A stretch of 49,609 nucleotides of DNA, from assembly GCA_030591585.1 (NCBI GenBank), contig JAUVAS010000009.1, positions 1 through 49,609 on the forward strand, in the 5' to 3' direction. Origin of the DNA: Flavobacterium sp. Its GTDB lineage: Bacteria > Bacteroidota > Bacteroidia > Flavobacteriales > Flavobacteriaceae. The notes beneath the pieces were generated by a model. That model was given only the letters and a program-made list of their open reading frames with translations, was not told where the DNA came from and did no database searches. Position 1 is the first letter of the stretch. The number at the start of each line of letters is the position of its first letter. Made by a program: the position numbers and the translations under genes. This document shows positions 31,214-40,126 of this stretch, in pieces.

Positions 31214-31613
31214 GTTGTAAATCTACAACCTTTTTTTCAGAAATACTTTTGTCATATTTAATAAAGAAATTAGCCCAAATAATTTTTGAGAGCGCATAAA
31301 ATAGTGGAGAAAAAACAGCCAATGTAACAACTATGGAAATTAAAAGAGAGCCTGGTCCTGCTTCAGGAAAAAACAAGTACTTTAAAACCCAAACAGTAAC
31401 AAACAAAGCTACACCTAGAGCGTAAACCACATAATACGAACCGTGATAAAAACTGGGTTCTATATTATATTTTAATTGGCAATTAGAACAGTTATCTTTT
31501 ACACGACCCATAACAGAAAACCTATAAGGGTGCCCTTTGTAAAAATCTCCTTCGTGGCAACGAGGACACTTCATTCTAACAATACTATACAATTTGGTTC
31601 CTTTGCCAAACAT
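31191..31613 (-). CDS. DUF983 membrane protein with zinc-ribbon-like N-terminus
   Basis: A 140-residue protein starting MFGKGTKLYSIVRMKCPRCHEGDFYKG, with two CxxC pairs (CPRC and CSNC) that could bind zinc, then two transmembrane helices (about 60-80 and 88-110) and a charged cytosolic end. DUF983 proteins have no settled function. Its 3' end overlaps the start of the second crp/fnr gene by 23 bp, so the two are co-translated. Its promoter has a symmetrical Crp-type operator. Confidence 0.82.
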   Translation of the reverse strand: MFGKGTKLYSIVRMKCPRCHEGDFYKGHPYRFSVMGRVKDNCSNCQLKYNIEPSFYHGSYYVVYALGVALFVTVWVLKYLFFPEAGPGSLLISIVVTLAVFSPLFYALSKIIWANFFIKYDKSISEKKVVDLQHDSGSKK

Positions 31614-31627
31614 ATAATGCTTTTTTG

Positions 31628-31672
31628 CAAATATAATTTTGCTTTAAATTATATAAAGTAACATTGGTTACT
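31628..31672 (-). promoter_or_regulatory. Crp-type operator and -7 element of the DUF983-crp operon
   Basis: AGTAAC-ATTG-GTTACT (31657-31672) has identical 6-bp arms. A perfect -7 element, TATATTTG (minus, 31628-31635), is centred exactly 33 bp downstream, 14 nt before the start. As the operon encodes a Crp/Fnr protein, this is a candidate autoregulatory site. Confidence 0.7.
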
Positions 31673-31735
31673 AAAAAAAAGGACTGCTTTTATTAAGTAA
31701 CTCTTCTTGTAAACGTTTATTCTTTTTAAGTAAAA

Positions 31736-34700
31736 CTATTCAATTAATAATTTTTTTATTGTAGACTGGCCCTCTATTTCAATAGAAATAAAATACAAAC
31801 CACTGCTGTAATTCGATACATTAACTGCTACTTCTCCCGTTATTAAGTCTTCTTTAATACTTCCTATTGTTTGACCTAAACTATTAGCAACTTTAATTTT
31901 ATAGGTGCTTCCCATAGCAGAAGTAAGAGAAATAAATACAATTTCTGAACTTGGATTTGGATACAAATAAATTCCAAATAATTCATTTTGTTCTGTACCA
32001 AGTGTTTCTGCAAAAACATTAATGTTATCTATAAAAGTACTGTTACCATAACCATTTATGTTTATAAATCTAAAAAGTACATTTTCACCTTCATAAGCTG
32101 TTAGGTCAATCTCTTCGGTACGCCAATTATTTGCAGATGAAGGCGTCCATGTAGAAGTTATATAGCTTCCTACAGTAGATAAATCTAACCCGTCTTTCTC
32201 GTAAATTGCAGTAAATGTTTCTCCACAATCTAAAGAAACATCCACTCTAAAAGCATCACTAAAACCAGCTGAATATTGTGCTTTCGCCAAGTCAAATGCC
32301 AAAGTTGGCACTAATGCATTAGTTAAATCAAAAATTTCTGTTTGTAAAATATCTTCTTGTCCTGGAGCATTGTAAGAAAAATTATTAATATATGCAGCGA
32401 TAGTTGCATTGCCGTCACTGCCTGTAATTCCAATTCTTTCAATCCAAGTAGTACTGTCATCAGGGTTAATAATAATCCAACTAGTTGGAGGTATTCCGTT
32501 TGTTTCAAAATCTTCTTCAAAATTTAAAGAAGTAGCTTGAGTTGTTGCGTAAAAGTCTAAAATAGCTTCGTCATTTGAAGGGTTTAAATCTCCTGAAAGC
32601 TCCACTCTTACTGTTAATATATACTCTCCATCTGTAGTTATATCTGCTTCTGTAGCAAAGTCAAATACATCTTGTTGCCCAGAGTTTAAAGTTCCTGTAA
32701 ACATTTCTTCAATTACAGGCTCACTATTTAATTGGTAAGTTACCATAAAATTACTTTGGCTGTTAATTCCAGTGTTTCTGATAGTTGCAGAAATTATTAC
32801 AGGACTATTGTCACAAACAAAATTAAAATCGCTGGGGGTATTATTTATTGTCTCTAAAGAAAGATCATCTGCTAATGAGCAATTAACCAAACCACCAGGG
32901 TGATGAACAGCTATTGTTCTTCTACTTTTCCAGCCTTCAGTATCATTTTTTGCAATAACTGCAGCCCAAATTTCATCATTGGGGTCGGTTATGGCATAAG
33001 TAAAGGAAGGTATTACAGAATTTCCTATTAAATCCATATAGGTGTTTCCTAATAAATAAAAATCATATGACTCTGCATCTGCAACGGGATCCCAAGCAAC
33101 GGTAACTTCATTTGGGCAAACCTGAGAAATCCCTACATTGGAAGTTAAATTTGCAATAGAAAATACGTCATCACTTTGATCTGTAAAACTTCCGCTTGTA
33201 ATTTTTATCAGTGCTTCACCAGTTACAGAATTTGGAATAGACCATGCGTATGTGTAGGTTGATGAATTTACCGTTGTAATTGAGTTCCAAGATCCTCCAT
33301 TATCGGTAGAGTATTCTAACACAAAATCACTTGTAGTATTTATAGCATCCCAATGTAATGATTCTACTTCTCCTGGGGCAAAACTTTCTCCTGCATTAGG
33401 ATAAGTCATAGTAAGCTCTTGAGTAATTATTTCATATACTACAAAATATTCTTGAGGCCCCATAGGTATGTTAAATCCAGAAATCTCTATATCATAATTT
33501 CCAATTGTTGGATTATTAAGCAATACTTGTTCCATATTGTTTAAATGATCTGGGCCTTGCGTTGCTGGTAAGTCTAATGTAGTAGGGTCTGGTGTATGGT
33601 CTAATATCCAAGGTTCATGAGTTCCTGAAGAAGGATCTGTAACTAATATATCTAAATCGTTTACTAGGGCGGGGCTTGCGCCTGGTGATGCAGCAGGATC
33701 GCTCCAATAGACCATAAACCTAACTTGGGCCGTACCAGAAGGAACATTAATAGTGTGTGTATTTGAACCTCCCTGCGAAACATTATCAGATAGGTATCTA
33801 CCATCTTCAATTAACATTCCAGCTCTTAATGCGTTGACAATTCCCCAACCAAATTTATAATCTGGACCAATATTCCCGGCATCATTCGCCGTATTTAACA
33901 ATGTTGCTTTAATAAGTGCAGATTGTGGCAATGCCCCTCCATTTGCGTCTCCATACGCTTCATATAATTGAGCAGAAATACCTGCTATTCCAGGTGCAGC
34001 CCCAGATGTTCCGCCAAAACTTTGATACGTATTATTCTCGTTTGTTGAATTTTGATTTTGCCCGTTTGCTGCAATATCTGGTTTTATTCTCCCATCATGA
34101 GCAGGTCCTCTACTGCTTGAGTTTACCAAATTTCCATTAAAAAAAACATTCGCGGTTGCAATCACATTTTTACCTTGTTTATGTCCTCCGGTAATATTTC
34201 CCCATTGTGTTCCTGCTCCATATCCACAATCATTATTGTTTGAATTTCCTGCAGAAAAAACATGTAATAATGTAGGGATATCATTAATTTGAGTATCTAC
34301 TGTTTGTGTAATTGTAGTATAACCCGCATTACAACCATTACTATAAGAAGAATTAGTTATTTGTACAGATCCATCATTTATAAAAGTAAGTGTAGGGTTA
34401 TCTAAAAAATTAGACACATAATTTACTACATAAACATCAGAACCTGCTGCCATCCCTCTCATTGAAGGGTTTAAATTTCCTGCTCCAGCCATAATTCCTC
34501 CTACACCATCTCCATGGGTTTGACCTGTACCACTTGCCATTGAATTATCAATTCTTCCTTGAAAATCAATATGTGGCCCTACAATACCATCATCTCTAAC
34601 CATAACACCTATTTCTAATCCCGTGTAATTTCTACCTGCACCAGTTTGTGTATCTAGACCACTTGACCTATGTAAACTTCTACCTCTAGTATCATCTTTT

Positions 34701-35341
34701 ATAGAAGGAGCAACAATTACCTCAATCCATTTAACATAGGGTAAATTGGATAAATCTTCTAAGCAGTTGTTCGGGATTGATAAATCAATATTATTTGAAC
34801 CTTTGTATTCCTTTTTTACAGCAATTTGCTTATTTGCTAAATCAGTAATTACATATTCGATTGAAACATTTTTATGAAATTGAAGGGTTACCAAAATATT
34901 ATTTCCTTCAATTGCCCATTCTTCTATAGTATTGTTTTTTAAATTAGAGCCTAGCTTATACCTTCCTTCTACAGGTACAATAGATCTAACACCATTATCT
35001 TTTAAGAATAAAACTGAAGTTGTATTTGGGAAATAGAATAAATATGCTCTATTAGGGATATATTCTAACAGCTCAAGATTATTGTTTTTAAATCTGTTTT
35101 GAATAATTTGTGAAGGAGTTTCATAAAATTGGATCCAGCCAATATATCCATTATCTAATTCTGAAGATTCTGGCATCTGACTCCATTGAAAAGTATCAAT
35201 ATTTTCAGGAATTTCAATTGTTTCATCTTGTATTTGAATACTAAATTCATTTTGTCCATAAGACATTGAACCTACAAGAACCATCAAAATTAGTAAAATA
35301 GATTTTAGTTTTAAAATAGATTTAATGTAAGTGTTTTTCAT
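31736..35341 (-). CDS. Secreted S8 subtilisin-like protease with T9SS sorting domain
   Basis: A 1201-residue exported protein with a signal peptide (about 1-29), a propeptide-like region to about 215 and an S8 peptidase domain (about 230-510). The triad is visible as Asp250 or Asp251 (MVRDDGIVGPH), His276 (THGDGVGG) and Ser446 (GTSGAAP), with oxyanion Asn366 (SAGNSNN). Then come beta-sandwich modules, a jelly-roll-like segment around 960-1110, and a C-terminal type IX secretion tail (about 1115-1201, LYPNPSSEIVFISL ... SSGLYFISIEIEGQSTIKKLLIE). It marks the change from the sulfur island to general chromosome. It would be released or attached at the cell surface. Confidence 0.88.
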   Translation of the reverse strand: MKNTYIKSILKLKSILLILMVLVGSMSYGQNEFSIQIQDETIEIPENIDTFQWSQMPESSELDNGYIGWIQFYETPSQIIQNRFKNNNLELLEYIPNRAYLFYFPNTTSVLFLKDNGVRSIVPVEGRYKLGSNLKNNTIEEWAIEGNNILVTLQFHKNVSIEYVITDLANKQIAVKKEYKGSNNIDLSIPNNCLEDLSNLPYVKWIEVIVAPSIKDDTRGRSLHRSSGLDTQTGAGRNYTGLEIGVMVRDDGIVGPHIDFQGRIDNSMASGTGQTHGDGVGGIMAGAGNLNPSMRGMAAGSDVYVVNYVSNFLDNPTLTFINDGSVQITNSSYSNGCNAGYTTITQTVDTQINDIPTLLHVFSAGNSNNNDCGYGAGTQWGNITGGHKQGKNVIATANVFFNGNLVNSSSRGPAHDGRIKPDIAANGQNQNSTNENNTYQSFGGTSGAAPGIAGISAQLYEAYGDANGGALPQSALIKATLLNTANDAGNIGPDYKFGWGIVNALRAGMLIEDGRYLSDNVSQGGSNTHTINVPSGTAQVRFMVYWSDPAASPGASPALVNDLDILVTDPSSGTHEPWILDHTPDPTTLDLPATQGPDHLNNMEQVLLNNPTIGNYDIEISGFNIPMGPQEYFVVYEIITQELTMTYPNAGESFAPGEVESLHWDAINTTSDFVLEYSTDNGGSWNSITTVNSSTYTYAWSIPNSVTGEALIKITSGSFTDQSDDVFSIANLTSNVGISQVCPNEVTVAWDPVADAESYDFYLLGNTYMDLIGNSVIPSFTYAITDPNDEIWAAVIAKNDTEGWKSRRTIAVHHPGGLVNCSLADDLSLETINNTPSDFNFVCDNSPVIISATIRNTGINSQSNFMVTYQLNSEPVIEEMFTGTLNSGQQDVFDFATEADITTDGEYILTVRVELSGDLNPSNDEAILDFYATTQATSLNFEEDFETNGIPPTSWIIINPDDSTTWIERIGITGSDGNATIAAYINNFSYNAPGQEDILQTEIFDLTNALVPTLAFDLAKAQYSAGFSDAFRVDVSLDCGETFTAIYEKDGLDLSTVGSYITSTWTPSSANNWRTEEIDLTAYEGENVLFRFININGYGNSTFIDNINVFAETLGTEQNELFGIYLYPNPSSEIVFISLTSAMGSTYKIKVANSLGQTIGSIKEDLITGEVAVNVSNYSSGLYFISIEIEGQSTIKKLLIE

Positions 35342-35369
35342 AGTTGTTGTATTAATTATTAATAAAACG

Positions 35370-35385
35370 ACTCTTCGCGAAGAGT
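35370..35385 (-). terminator. Hairpin downstream of the thioesterase gene
   Basis: ACTCTT-CGCG-AAGAGT is a perfect 16-bp palindrome that folds with a 4-nt loop and is followed on the minus strand by CGTTTTATT. It lies between the protease start (35341) and the thioesterase stop (35475), and could equally be an operator for the protease gene. Confidence 0.5.
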
Positions 35386-35405
35386 AGAGGTTTTTATAAG
35401 AACTT

Positions 35406-35413
35406 CAAATATA
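35406..35413 (-). promoter_or_regulatory. -7 element of the protease gene
   Basis: A perfect TATATTTG on the minus strand lies 64 bp before the protease start, upstream of the CGCG hairpin, which would then be in the leader RNA. Confidence 0.4.
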
Positions 35414-35474
35414 TTTAATTAGAATTAGAATAGAGTGAAACTATTGGTCAAAAAAGGAAATAACGGCTGGCTTT

Positions 35475-36008
35475 TTACTTTCCTGTAAATAATGCTACTA
35501 ATTCTGTCGCCTCCAAAGGATTCATTTTTTCAGCAATTACCAAACTCAATTGTCTTCTTCTTAATGCAGCTTTATAACGTTGTTTTTCAATTTTAGATTC
35601 GGGAATTAGTGAAGGTACATTTACCGGCTCTCCCATTTCGTCAACTGCTACAAAGGTGTAAATTCCTTCATTAGATTTTTGTCGTTCTCCACTTTCGCGA
35701 TCTTCAATCCAAACATCCATAAAAACCTCCATAGAACTTTTAAAAGCTCTAGAAACTTTTGCTTCTATAGTTACCACACTCCCCAATGGAATTTTTTTAG
35801 AAAAAGCCACATTATTAACCGAAACGGTTGCTACAATTCTTCGGCTATGTCTGCGAGCAGCAATACTTGCAGCACGATCCATTCGTGCTAATAATTCACC
35901 ACCAAACATATTGCCTATTGGATTGGTTTCACTTGGCAAAACCATATCGGTCATTATAGTAAGTGAGTCACTTGGTGTTTTAGGAGTCATCATAAAATAT
36001 TTTTGCAA
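35475..36008 (-). CDS. Acyl-CoA thioesterase (hotdog fold, YciA/ACOT type)
   Basis: A 177-residue single-hotdog protein with the family segment NPIGNMFGGELLARMDRAASIAARRHSRRIVATVSVNNVAFSK. In this family a conserved Asp near the start of the central helix (here in the LLARMDRAASI helix) helps hydrolyse acyl-CoA. It lies with ordinary chromosomal genes, not in the island. The first Met is accepted, but MTPKTPSDS five residues later is also possible. Confidence 0.87.
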   Translation of the reverse strand: MQKYFMMTPKTPSDSLTIMTDMVLPSETNPIGNMFGGELLARMDRAASIAARRHSRRIVATVSVNNVAFSKKIPLGSVVTIEAKVSRAFKSSMEVFMDVWIEDRESGERQKSNEGIYTFVAVDEMGEPVNVPSLIPESKIEKQRYKAALRRRQLSLVIAEKMNPLEATELVALFTGK

Positions 36009-36052
36009 AAGTACGAAGTAATCTTTTGAAAGGGAGATTCTTTTATTTGAAA

Positions 36053-36991
36053 CTATTCCATCTCTTTAACCAACAACCAAGCGTCTGGATTTTGAGATTT
36101 TTTAATAGTACGAAGGTTTTTTAGTGCGTCTAACCTGTTTTCGAAACTACTATAGGCAACTTGGTGTAGACCATATTTATTAATTCCAACCATTTTAGCG
36201 GTAAATCCTTTTTCTTGAAGTTGATTGATTTTTTTAGTAGCATTTTCTTCCACTCTAAAAGCACCTGCAATTATATGGTATTTTCCAACCTGTTTTGTAA
36301 AGGTAAGATTTAGTGTTGGTAACGGATTTTCAATTACAAAAGTTGCTTCTTGTATTTGATTCTCAACAATAGAATTCGCTTTTTGTTTCTTGGCAAAATT
36401 ATGTTTTTGTACTTCGCCTTCGTATAATTTCATTCCGCTAAAACCCGCAATCGAAATTGCAACCAATGCAATGGCAGCATATTTTAAGTAAGGTCTAGTA
36501 GCACGTTTTTCAGGGGTGATAAAAATCGGCGCTTTTTCTTCTAAAACTTTTACTGCCTCTTTGTAAACTTCTCGGTTCATTTTAGGCGATACAAAGGAGG
36601 TCATCCCGAATGAAGCAGTGCTAAAGTTCTGTTTTGATGAAGGAATAAATTGAACTGAGTTCTCATTATTTAAATGAAATTCTCCAATATTTTTTAAAGT
36701 AACCACTTCTTTTTCTGAAAGTTGTAGAGAAAGTTTTCCTGTAAAGTTTCTAATTTTCTGAAGCGAGGATTCATAACTACATTTCTCAACCGAAGCTACA
36801 TAGTTTGCCAGCAAACCATCGTTGGTTTGTAGCTGTCTGTTAAATGATAGCGTTTTTCCTGGAGGGTAAAAAGTTTGTGATTCTGCATCAATTTTTGCTG
36901 AATGATACTGCGTTAATAATGCTCCAAAACTAGGAATAATCACACATTCGTAACGGTATAATAAATCGTTTATGTAAGTAGCTAATTGCAT
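36053..36991 (-). CDS. HU-CCDC81 and SPOR domain inner-membrane protein
   Basis: A 312-residue protein with N-terminal HU-like domains of the CCDC81 type (residues 1-125, YINDLLYRYECVIIPSFGALLTQYHSA), one transmembrane helix (about 170-188) and a C-terminal SPOR domain (about 235-310, YHIIAGAFRVEENATKKINQLQ). SPOR domains bind denuded septal peptidoglycan, so it likely acts in cell division or envelope organisation. A TATATTTG -7 element (36997-37004) lies only 5 bp before the ATG, suggesting a very short leader. Confidence 0.85.
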   Translation of the reverse strand: MQLATYINDLLYRYECVIIPSFGALLTQYHSAKIDAESQTFYPPGKTLSFNRQLQTNDGLLANYVASVEKCSYESSLQKIRNFTGKLSLQLSEKEVVTLKNIGEFHLNNENSVQFIPSSKQNFSTASFGMTSFVSPKMNREVYKEAVKVLEEKAPIFITPEKRATRPYLKYAAIALVAISIAGFSGMKLYEGEVQKHNFAKKQKANSIVENQIQEATFVIENPLPTLNLTFTKQVGKYHIIAGAFRVEENATKKINQLQEKGFTAKMVGINKYGLHQVAYSSFENRLDALKNLRTIKKSQNPDAWLLVKEME

Positions 36992-37102
36992 ATAAACAAA
37001 TATAGTTTTTTTTGAATTCTAATTCATTTTAAAAATAGTTTTTTATTAACAGCAGAAATTTTGTAGTTTTAAACCCTCTCCCCTTTATTTTAATATAAGA
37101 TT

Positions 37103-38209
37103 ATGCTATCAAAATCTGAACTGCGATATACGCTTGCATTGCAGCGTGTTCCGAATCTTGGGGACACTACTGCTAAAAAACTATTACAACTTGTAGGTTC
37201 TGCTGAAGGAATTTTTAAGGAAAAGAAATCCAACTTATTAAAAGCAGCTGGAGTGGGGACTTTTAAATTGAAAGAGCTTTCTGAAAAAATTCAACTTGAT
37301 GAAGCAGACGAAGAGATGCAATTTATTGAAGATAACAATATTGAATGGACGTATTTTAAAGATAAGTCTTATCCTGAACGTCTGAAACATTGTATCGATG
37401 GGCCTATTTTATTTTTTCAAAGAGGAAATATAGATCTTCAAAACAAAAAAATAATTAGTATTGTTGGTACCAGAAACGCAACTACGTATGGTAAAAGTTT
37501 TTGTGAAAAATTAATCGAAGACCTATCTCCTTTAAATCCTATTATTGTTTCTGGGCTTGCTTACGGAATTGACATCACAGCTCATAAAGCAGCTATGGCA
37601 AATGGATTACAAACCATTGCTTGTTTAGCTCATGGGTTTAATCAAATGTATCCTAAAGCACATAAAAAGTATGTAAATAAAGTGGAAGAAAATGGAGGAT
37701 TTATCACCGAGTTTTGGAGTAGTGATTCGTTTGATAGAAATAACTTTTTAAAACGAAATAGAATCATTGCCGGAATGTCGCAAGCCACTATTGTAATAGA
37801 ATCTTCAGAAAAAGGAGGGAGTTTAGTAACCGCCGATATTGCAAATTCGTATAACAGAGAAGTTTTTGCATTGCCTGGAAGAGCAACAGATTCTCATAGT
37901 AAAGGTTGTAATAATTTAATAAAAACACAACAAGCACATTTGTTTACCAGCGCAGCCGATTTAATTTATATGTTGGGTTGGGAGTTAAACGAAGCAAAAC
38001 TCAAACCTCAACAAACCCAACTATTTGTAGAATTAACCAATGACGAAAAAACAATCTTTAATTTTTTAAAAGAACGAGAGAAAGAGTTGTTAGATGCTAT
38101 AGCGATAGAATGTAAAATTCCTGCATATAAAGTGGCGTCTATTTTATTAGCTATGGAATTAAAAGGGGTAGTTAGACCTTTGCCAGGGAAATTATTTCAA
38201 GTAATCTAA
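37103..38209 (+). CDS. dprA: DNA-processing protein DprA
   Basis: A 368-residue protein with an N-terminal helix-hairpin-helix/SAM-like region, a central Rossmann-like DprA domain (ISIVGTRNATTYGKSFCEKLIEDL; IVSGLAYGIDITAHKAAM; GGSLVTADIANSYNREVFALPGRATD) and a C-terminal winged helix. It loads RecA onto incoming single-stranded DNA during transformation. Length and domain order are standard. Confidence 0.93.
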   Translation: MLSKSELRYTLALQRVPNLGDTTAKKLLQLVGSAEGIFKEKKSNLLKAAGVGTFKLKELSEKIQLDEADEEMQFIEDNNIEWTYFKDKSYPERLKHCIDGPILFFQRGNIDLQNKKIISIVGTRNATTYGKSFCEKLIEDLSPLNPIIVSGLAYGIDITAHKAAMANGLQTIACLAHGFNQMYPKAHKKYVNKVEENGGFITEFWSSDSFDRNNFLKRNRIIAGMSQATIVIESSEKGGSLVTADIANSYNREVFALPGRATDSHSKGCNNLIKTQQAHLFTSAADLIYMLGWELNEAKLKPQQTQLFVELTNDEKTIFNFLKEREKELLDAIAIECKIPAYKVASILLAMELKGVVRPLPGKLFQVI

Positions 38210-38217
38210 CCAGAATC

Positions 38218-38242
38218 CTTCCAGAGTTTAGAACTCTGGAAG
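38218..38242. terminator. Bidirectional hairpin between dprA and trpS
   Basis: CTTCCAGAGTT (38218-38228) and AACTCTGGAAG (38232-38242) form a perfect 11-bp stem with a 3-nt loop. It sits between convergent stop codons and has no strong T-tract. Palindromes of this type are widespread in flavobacterial intergenic regions. Confidence 0.6.
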
Positions 38243-38259
38243 AGTTATTAGATGGAGTT

Positions 38260-39228
38260 TTAATACCCCATTTTTTTTCTAACCCGAACCAAAACCACAT
38301 CAGCAACAAGATGTGCTTTTTTAGCACCAATTGCTAGTGCTTTATCAATTTCTTCAAGATTTCCCATAAAGTAATTATAGCGAGAACGCTGTTCAGAGAA
38401 TTTTTCTATAATCAATTCGAAAAGTGCTTGTTTCGCATGACCGTAGCCATAATTTCCGCCTTCATAGTTTGCTCGCATTGCTTTAATGTCTTCTTCTGAA
38501 GCTAATAATTTATATAACGCAAAACAATTACACGTATCAGGGTCTTTAGGATCCTCCAAAGGGGTACTGTCTGTTTTTATACCCATAATTTGCTTCCGTA
38601 GTTTTTTATCTGCCAAAAATATATCGATGATATTATTCTTCGATTTACTCATTTTTGAGCCGTCTGTTCCAGGAATAAGCATGGTGTTTTCTTGTACTTT
38701 TGCTTCAGGAAGCACAAAAGTTTCACCCATTTTACTATGAAAACGAGAAGCTACATCGCGTGTCATTTCTATATGTTGTAATTGGTCTTTTCCAACTGGA
38801 ACTATTTCAGCATCATATAACAATATATCTGCCGCCATTAGCATAGGATAAGAAAACAACCCAGAATTTACATCTTCCAAACGATCTGCTTTATCTTTAA
38901 AAGAGTGTGCTAAGGTTAATCGTTGATACGGGAAAAAGCAACTTAAATACCATGAAAGCTCCGTTACTTGCGGCACATCACTTTGTCTATAAAAAACGGT
39001 TTTATCAATGTCTAAACCAAAGGCAAGCCAAGCTGCTGCTGTACTATAGGTGTTCTCTCGTAAAGTAGCTGCATCTTTAATTTGTGTTAGAGAATGCATA
39101 TCTGCTATAAATAAAAAGGACTCGTTTTTAGGGTTGTTTGCCATTTTGATTGCAGGTAATATGGCTCCTAAAAGATTTCCTAAATGAGGGGTTCCTGTAC
39201 TTTGTATTCCTGTAAGTATTCTTGACAT
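38260..39228 (-). CDS. trpS: Tryptophan--tRNA ligase
   Basis: A 322-residue class I aminoacyl-tRNA synthetase with the HIGH-type motif HLGN (GIQSTGTPHLGNLLGAI) and the signature KMSKS (GSKMSKSKNNIID). It charges tRNA-Trp in the cytosol. Length is normal. It is divergent from the acyltransferase gene, with -7 elements in the gap. Confidence 0.95.
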   Translation of the reverse strand: MSRILTGIQSTGTPHLGNLLGAILPAIKMANNPKNESFLFIADMHSLTQIKDAATLRENTYSTAAAWLAFGLDIDKTVFYRQSDVPQVTELSWYLSCFFPYQRLTLAHSFKDKADRLEDVNSGLFSYPMLMAADILLYDAEIVPVGKDQLQHIEMTRDVASRFHSKMGETFVLPEAKVQENTMLIPGTDGSKMSKSKNNIIDIFLADKKLRKQIMGIKTDSTPLEDPKDPDTCNCFALYKLLASEEDIKAMRANYEGGNYGYGHAKQALFELIIEKFSEQRSRYNYFMGNLEEIDKALAIGAKKAHLVADVVLVRVRKKMGY

Positions 39229-39246
39229 TGAGAATTTTAATTTTCA

Positions 39247-39295
39247 CAAAGGTAATTTATTTACTCTATTGGTACAGTTCAATTTGTTATTTTTG
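39247..39295. promoter_or_regulatory. Divergent promoters of trpS and the acyltransferase gene
   Basis: A perfect -7 element for trpS, TACCTTTG on the minus strand, lies at 39247-39254. One for the plus-strand gene, TATTTTTG, lies at 39288-39295, 7 bp before its ATG, with a TTGG at 39269-39272 as a possible -33. Both match the Bacteroidota consensus. Confidence 0.5.
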
Positions 39296-39302
39296 ACATC
39301 TT

Positions 39303-40043
39303 ATGAAAATTATAAAAAACACAGTTATTCTGTTTTACCGAATATGGTTCTATATTCTCATGTTCGTTTATATTTTATTTTTTCTTCCTATATTAATTGT
39401 TAGTATAGTTAAGGAGGAATGGTACCCTTTATTTTTTAGAATGGCACGAGGTTGGTCTACTTTTATATTATTTGGAATGGGATTCATTCCAGTAATTAAA
39501 CGTGAAGTAAGCCATAAAAAAGGGCAAAGCTATATGTTTGTAGCTAATCACACTTCTATGATAGACATCATGTTGATGTTATATGTTTCAAAAAACCCTT
39601 TTGTCTTTGTTGGTAAAAAAGAATTGGGTAAAATTCCATTATTCGGTTTCTTTTATAAACGAACATGTATTTTGGTTGATCGGAATAATCAAAAAAGCAG
39701 AAGAGCCGTTTTTGATAGCGCTCAACGAAAACTTAATTTGGGGTATAGTGTTTGTATATTCCCTGAGGGTGGAGTTCCTGGCGATGAAAGTATTGTATTA
39801 GATGAATTTAAAGATGGAGCGTTTAGGTTAGCGATTGAACATCAAATACCCATAGCACCTATGACATTTATGGACAATAAAAAACGTTTTTCGTATACTT
39901 TTTTTAGTGGAGGTCCTGGTAAACTTAGGGTAAAAGTACATGAGTTAATCTTAACTACTAATTACACTTTAAATAATAAAAAAGCGCTCAATACAATTAC
40001 ACGAAATATAATTTTAAATCAGTTAAACGCTAACAACTTTTGA
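39303..40043 (+). CDS. 1-acyl-sn-glycerol-3-phosphate acyltransferase (PlsC-like)
   Basis: A 246-residue membrane acyltransferase with an N-terminal hydrophobic region, the catalytic NHTSMID motif (H-x4-D) and the phosphate-binding FPEGGVPGDES. It adds the second acyl chain in phosphatidic acid synthesis. The assignment to PlsC against other members of the superfamily rests on size and motifs. Confidence 0.88.
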   Translation: MKIIKNTVILFYRIWFYILMFVYILFFLPILIVSIVKEEWYPLFFRMARGWSTFILFGMGFIPVIKREVSHKKGQSYMFVANHTSMIDIMLMLYVSKNPFVFVGKKELGKIPLFGFFYKRTCILVDRNNQKSRRAVFDSAQRKLNLGYSVCIFPEGGVPGDESIVLDEFKDGAFRLAIEHQIPIAPMTFMDNKKRFSYTFFSGGPGKLRVKVHELILTTNYTLNNKKALNTITRNIILNQLNANNF

Positions 40044-40057
40044 TTTTATTCCATAAA

Positions 40058-40086
40058 AAAACCATTCTATGGCGTAGAATGGTTTT
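40058..40086. terminator. Bidirectional terminator between the acyltransferase and barrel-protein genes
   Basis: AAAACCATTCTA (40058-40069) pairs perfectly with TAGAATGGTTTT (40075-40086), loop 5 nt, followed by TTTTCTTT on the plus strand and a T run on the minus strand. Confidence 0.88.
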
Positions 40087-40091
40087 CTTTA

Positions 40092-40109
40092 AGGCTTGAT
40101 AACAAGCCT
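40092..40109 (-). terminator. Secondary hairpin after the barrel-protein gene
   Basis: AGGCTTG-ATAA-CAAGCCT is a 7-bp stem lying 18 bp beyond the stop at 40127. It has no T-tract of its own and precedes the stronger hairpin at 40058-40086. It is flanked by the 17-mer TAACAAACATAACCTAA, which recurs near 49170. Confidence 0.5.
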
Positions 40110-40126
40110 AACAAACATAACCTAAA

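Noticed and set aside
1-31700. The sulfur island as an integrative element or prophage
   Set aside because: No integrase, transposase, tRNA attachment site, flanking direct repeats or phage genes were found within the window; the left end is not visible, so transfer cannot be excluded either.
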